From: Scortum barcoo
Lineage: Eukaryota > Chordata > Actinopteri > Centrarchiformes > Terapontidae
Direction: 5' to 3'
Assembly: GCA_023238725.1 (NCBI GenBank)
Contig: CM041554.1
Coordinates: forward strand, 22,120,050 to 22,184,049
Length of the DNA stretch: 64,000 nt
The first letter of the stretch is position 1. Every line of letters begins with the position of its first letter. Under the pieces are notes generated by a model. The model saw only the letters and a program-made list of their open reading frames with translations, ran no database searches and had not been told where the DNA came from. The position numbers and the translations under genes were made by a program. This document shows positions 62,571 to 64,000 of this stretch, in pieces.

Positions 62571-62843
62571 TCTGCTGTGGAAAATGAAACAAAGTCTGCT
62601 CTGTGGAGAACTTTTGTGAAATTAGAATCATTCCAGATGCCAAAACAGACGTGTTTCTTTTTGTGTTTTAACGGCATGATTATCATGCTGCCCAAAATTC
62701 AGCAGGTTGATTTTGTGAGTGTGTAAATATCAGCAAACCCGAGGTCTGTGAGGGAACATAAAACGTGCAGTTTGTTAATAATGGTAATATAATTACAGTA
62801 GATAAAATGTACAAAATGAGACTTCTCAGGTTCAAGGACAAGT

Positions 62844-62849
62844 TTTATT
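62844..62849 (-). terminator. Poly(A) signal of the her gene
   Basis: TTTATT on plus is AATAAA on minus, about 160 bp downstream of the stop codon at 63006-63008. This implies a short 3' UTR ending near 62825. Confidence 0.6.
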
Positions 62850-63005
62850 TACAAGACAAATAGAAAATATAGGCAATTTTAATCATATATACACTATACA
62901 TTCCCAGGACGGAGAATTTTTCATCCTTTCATCAGCCAATGATTGCAGTTAGTTCCCACTAGGGGTCGCTGCTCCTCTCAGTCTGTCAGTCTTTGGTCCC
63001 CTTCA

Positions 63006-64000
63006 TCAAAACCAAGGTCTCCACATGGCTGAGGAAGAGTTTGGCGTCGACCCCTCCCTCCGCGCAGGGTGTGGAGGGGGTCTAAGTGTGGTGGGAGGGG
63101 GGTGGTGGAGGGCAGGAAGGCCAGAGTGAGGGGCTGTGGGCGAGAAACTGAAGAAGGAGGTGTTGGAGGACAGAGGTGACAGGCTGGGTGGGAAGGAGAA
63201 GTGAGAGGCAAACGACAGGAAAGGAGGAGAGGTGGCATACGCCGAGAAAGAAGGGGAGAGCCAGGGGGATGGAGGGGGGGACAGATAGTCGTGGCACGGC
63301 GTGGAGCAAGACTGAGGCTGGAACGGGGAGTGAGATGGAAACTTGGGAGACTCTTCTTTCCTCTCAGACGTGCAAACGGCATCCACATGTGTTGCATCTG
63401 GCCCTTTGGCCACCTCGGCCTCCATTGTTCTCTGGCTGAAGGCCGGTTTCATGTCGGTTGGCTGCCGGCTCTCCGTGTGATGTCTCAGCCCTTCGATCAG
63501 GCTCGCTCTCTGCGCCGGTGTTATTTTGTGCATGTAGCTGCTCAGCTGGGCCACACACTGCTGAAAACCTGCACTCTCAATGGTACAGAGAGTGGGAGCG
63601 TCAGGCTCTGGGCAATGGAGGCTCATTACAGGAGCATGAGTCTTCATGTGACTGTTAGCAGAGTCTGCAACAAGTGGGGAGACAGCAGGGCGAGCGACAA
63701 AACAGTGTAGGATTAGAACAGATTCACTGCAGCAAAAAATCTTAATGAAACATTGCAAACATTTTAACAAGTTGATAAACTATTTTGTTTTACTAACCAT
63801 TGCTATGCTTCTTCCCATCTGTCCACTTTTGAAGATACTCCACAGCCAAGTCGAGAATCTCTGCTTTCTCTATTTTTGGATTCTGCAGCCGCTGTGAGAG
63901 ATGACAGTGAAACAGAGGAGAAAATGCATCACTGTGAGGTTATGATTCCCTTGAATGCGTGTAGAGGCCGGATGAGATTTTCATGACATGACTCACTGCA
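63006..64000 (-). CDS. her1/her11: Hairy/E(spl)-related bHLH-Orange repressor, 3' part
   Basis: Two exons are visible: 63891-63798 and 63664-63006, separated by a 133-bp intron and joined in frame; earlier exons lie beyond 64000. The first gives helix 2 of the bHLH domain (RLQNPKIEKAEILDLAVEYL). The second gives the Orange domain (GFQQCVAQLSSYMHKITPAQ), a long Ser/Pro-rich linker and the Groucho-binding MWRPWF end just before TGA. The protein is a DNA-binding transcriptional repressor of the Hes/Her class. The NPKIEKAEILDLAVEYLQ form is closest in my memory to the fish her1/her11 group, which acts in the segmentation clock and the midbrain-hindbrain region. her5/her7/hes7 are the alternatives. 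The basic region and start codon cannot be checked. Confidence 0.88.

Larger units (their letters stand above)
42211..62820. other. Large intergenic domain between fgf20 and the her gene
   Basis: About 20.6 kb in which I recognise no complete gene. Open frames here are short and not family-like. It contains several decayed dispersed repeats, a Tc1-like relic, a few compositionally unusual non-repeat blocks and three weak exon-like stretches on the minus strand, each listed separately. It is flanked by two developmental genes, so enhancers are plausible. Confidence 0.6.

Noticed and set aside
63665..63770. N-terminal extension giving a 254-aa frame from a Met at 63770
   Set aside because: The frame is open into the intron by chance. 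A good acceptor at 63665-63667 and the bHLH helix-2 exon at 63798-63891 show the true upstream coding sequence.

Overview
The window is vertebrate nuclear DNA, almost certainly from a ray-finned (probably percomorph) fish. It has multi-exon genes with GT-AG introns, many CA/GA microsatellites and several dispersed repeat types familiar from teleost genomes. Exons were joined by hand from the sequence, using family knowledge and reading frame, and every internal junction of the four complete genes keeps frame. The gene order cnot7 - zdhhc2 - micu3 - fgf20 matches the human 8p22 block.

Layout: (1) 0.8-7.1 kb, cnot7 (+), the CCR4-NOT deadenylase, 6 coding exons, 286 aa. (2) 7.2-18.8 kb, zdhhc2 (-), a DHHC palmitoyltransferase, 12 coding exons, 367 aa. 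It lies tail-to-tail with cnot7, with the two poly(A) signals about 110 bp apart. (3) 23.8-39.3 kb, micu3 (-), a mitochondrial calcium-uptake regulator, 14 coding exons, 477 aa. (4) 40.2-42.2 kb, fgf20 (+), a compact 3-exon growth factor of 215 aa, head-to-head with micu3 across about 0.9 kb. (5) 42.2-62.8 kb, about 20 kb with no gene I can recognise, holding decayed repeats, a Tc1-like transposon relic and some unusual blocks that could be enhancers. (6) 63.0-64.0 kb, the 3' part of a hairy/E(spl)-related bHLH-Orange repressor (-) of her1/her11 type, ending in a WRPW Groucho motif; its 5' end is outside the window.

The genes do not form one pathway. Their linkage looks like old vertebrate synteny, plus a regulatory domain between two developmental genes (fgf20 and the her gene). 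I found no convincing new system. The most unusual items are a perfect 33-bp inverted repeat in a micu3 intron, a microsatellite that forms the 3' splice-site tract of the last micu3 exon, a 17-bp word shared by two non-repeat blocks in the intergenic domain, and three weak candidate exons on the minus strand there.
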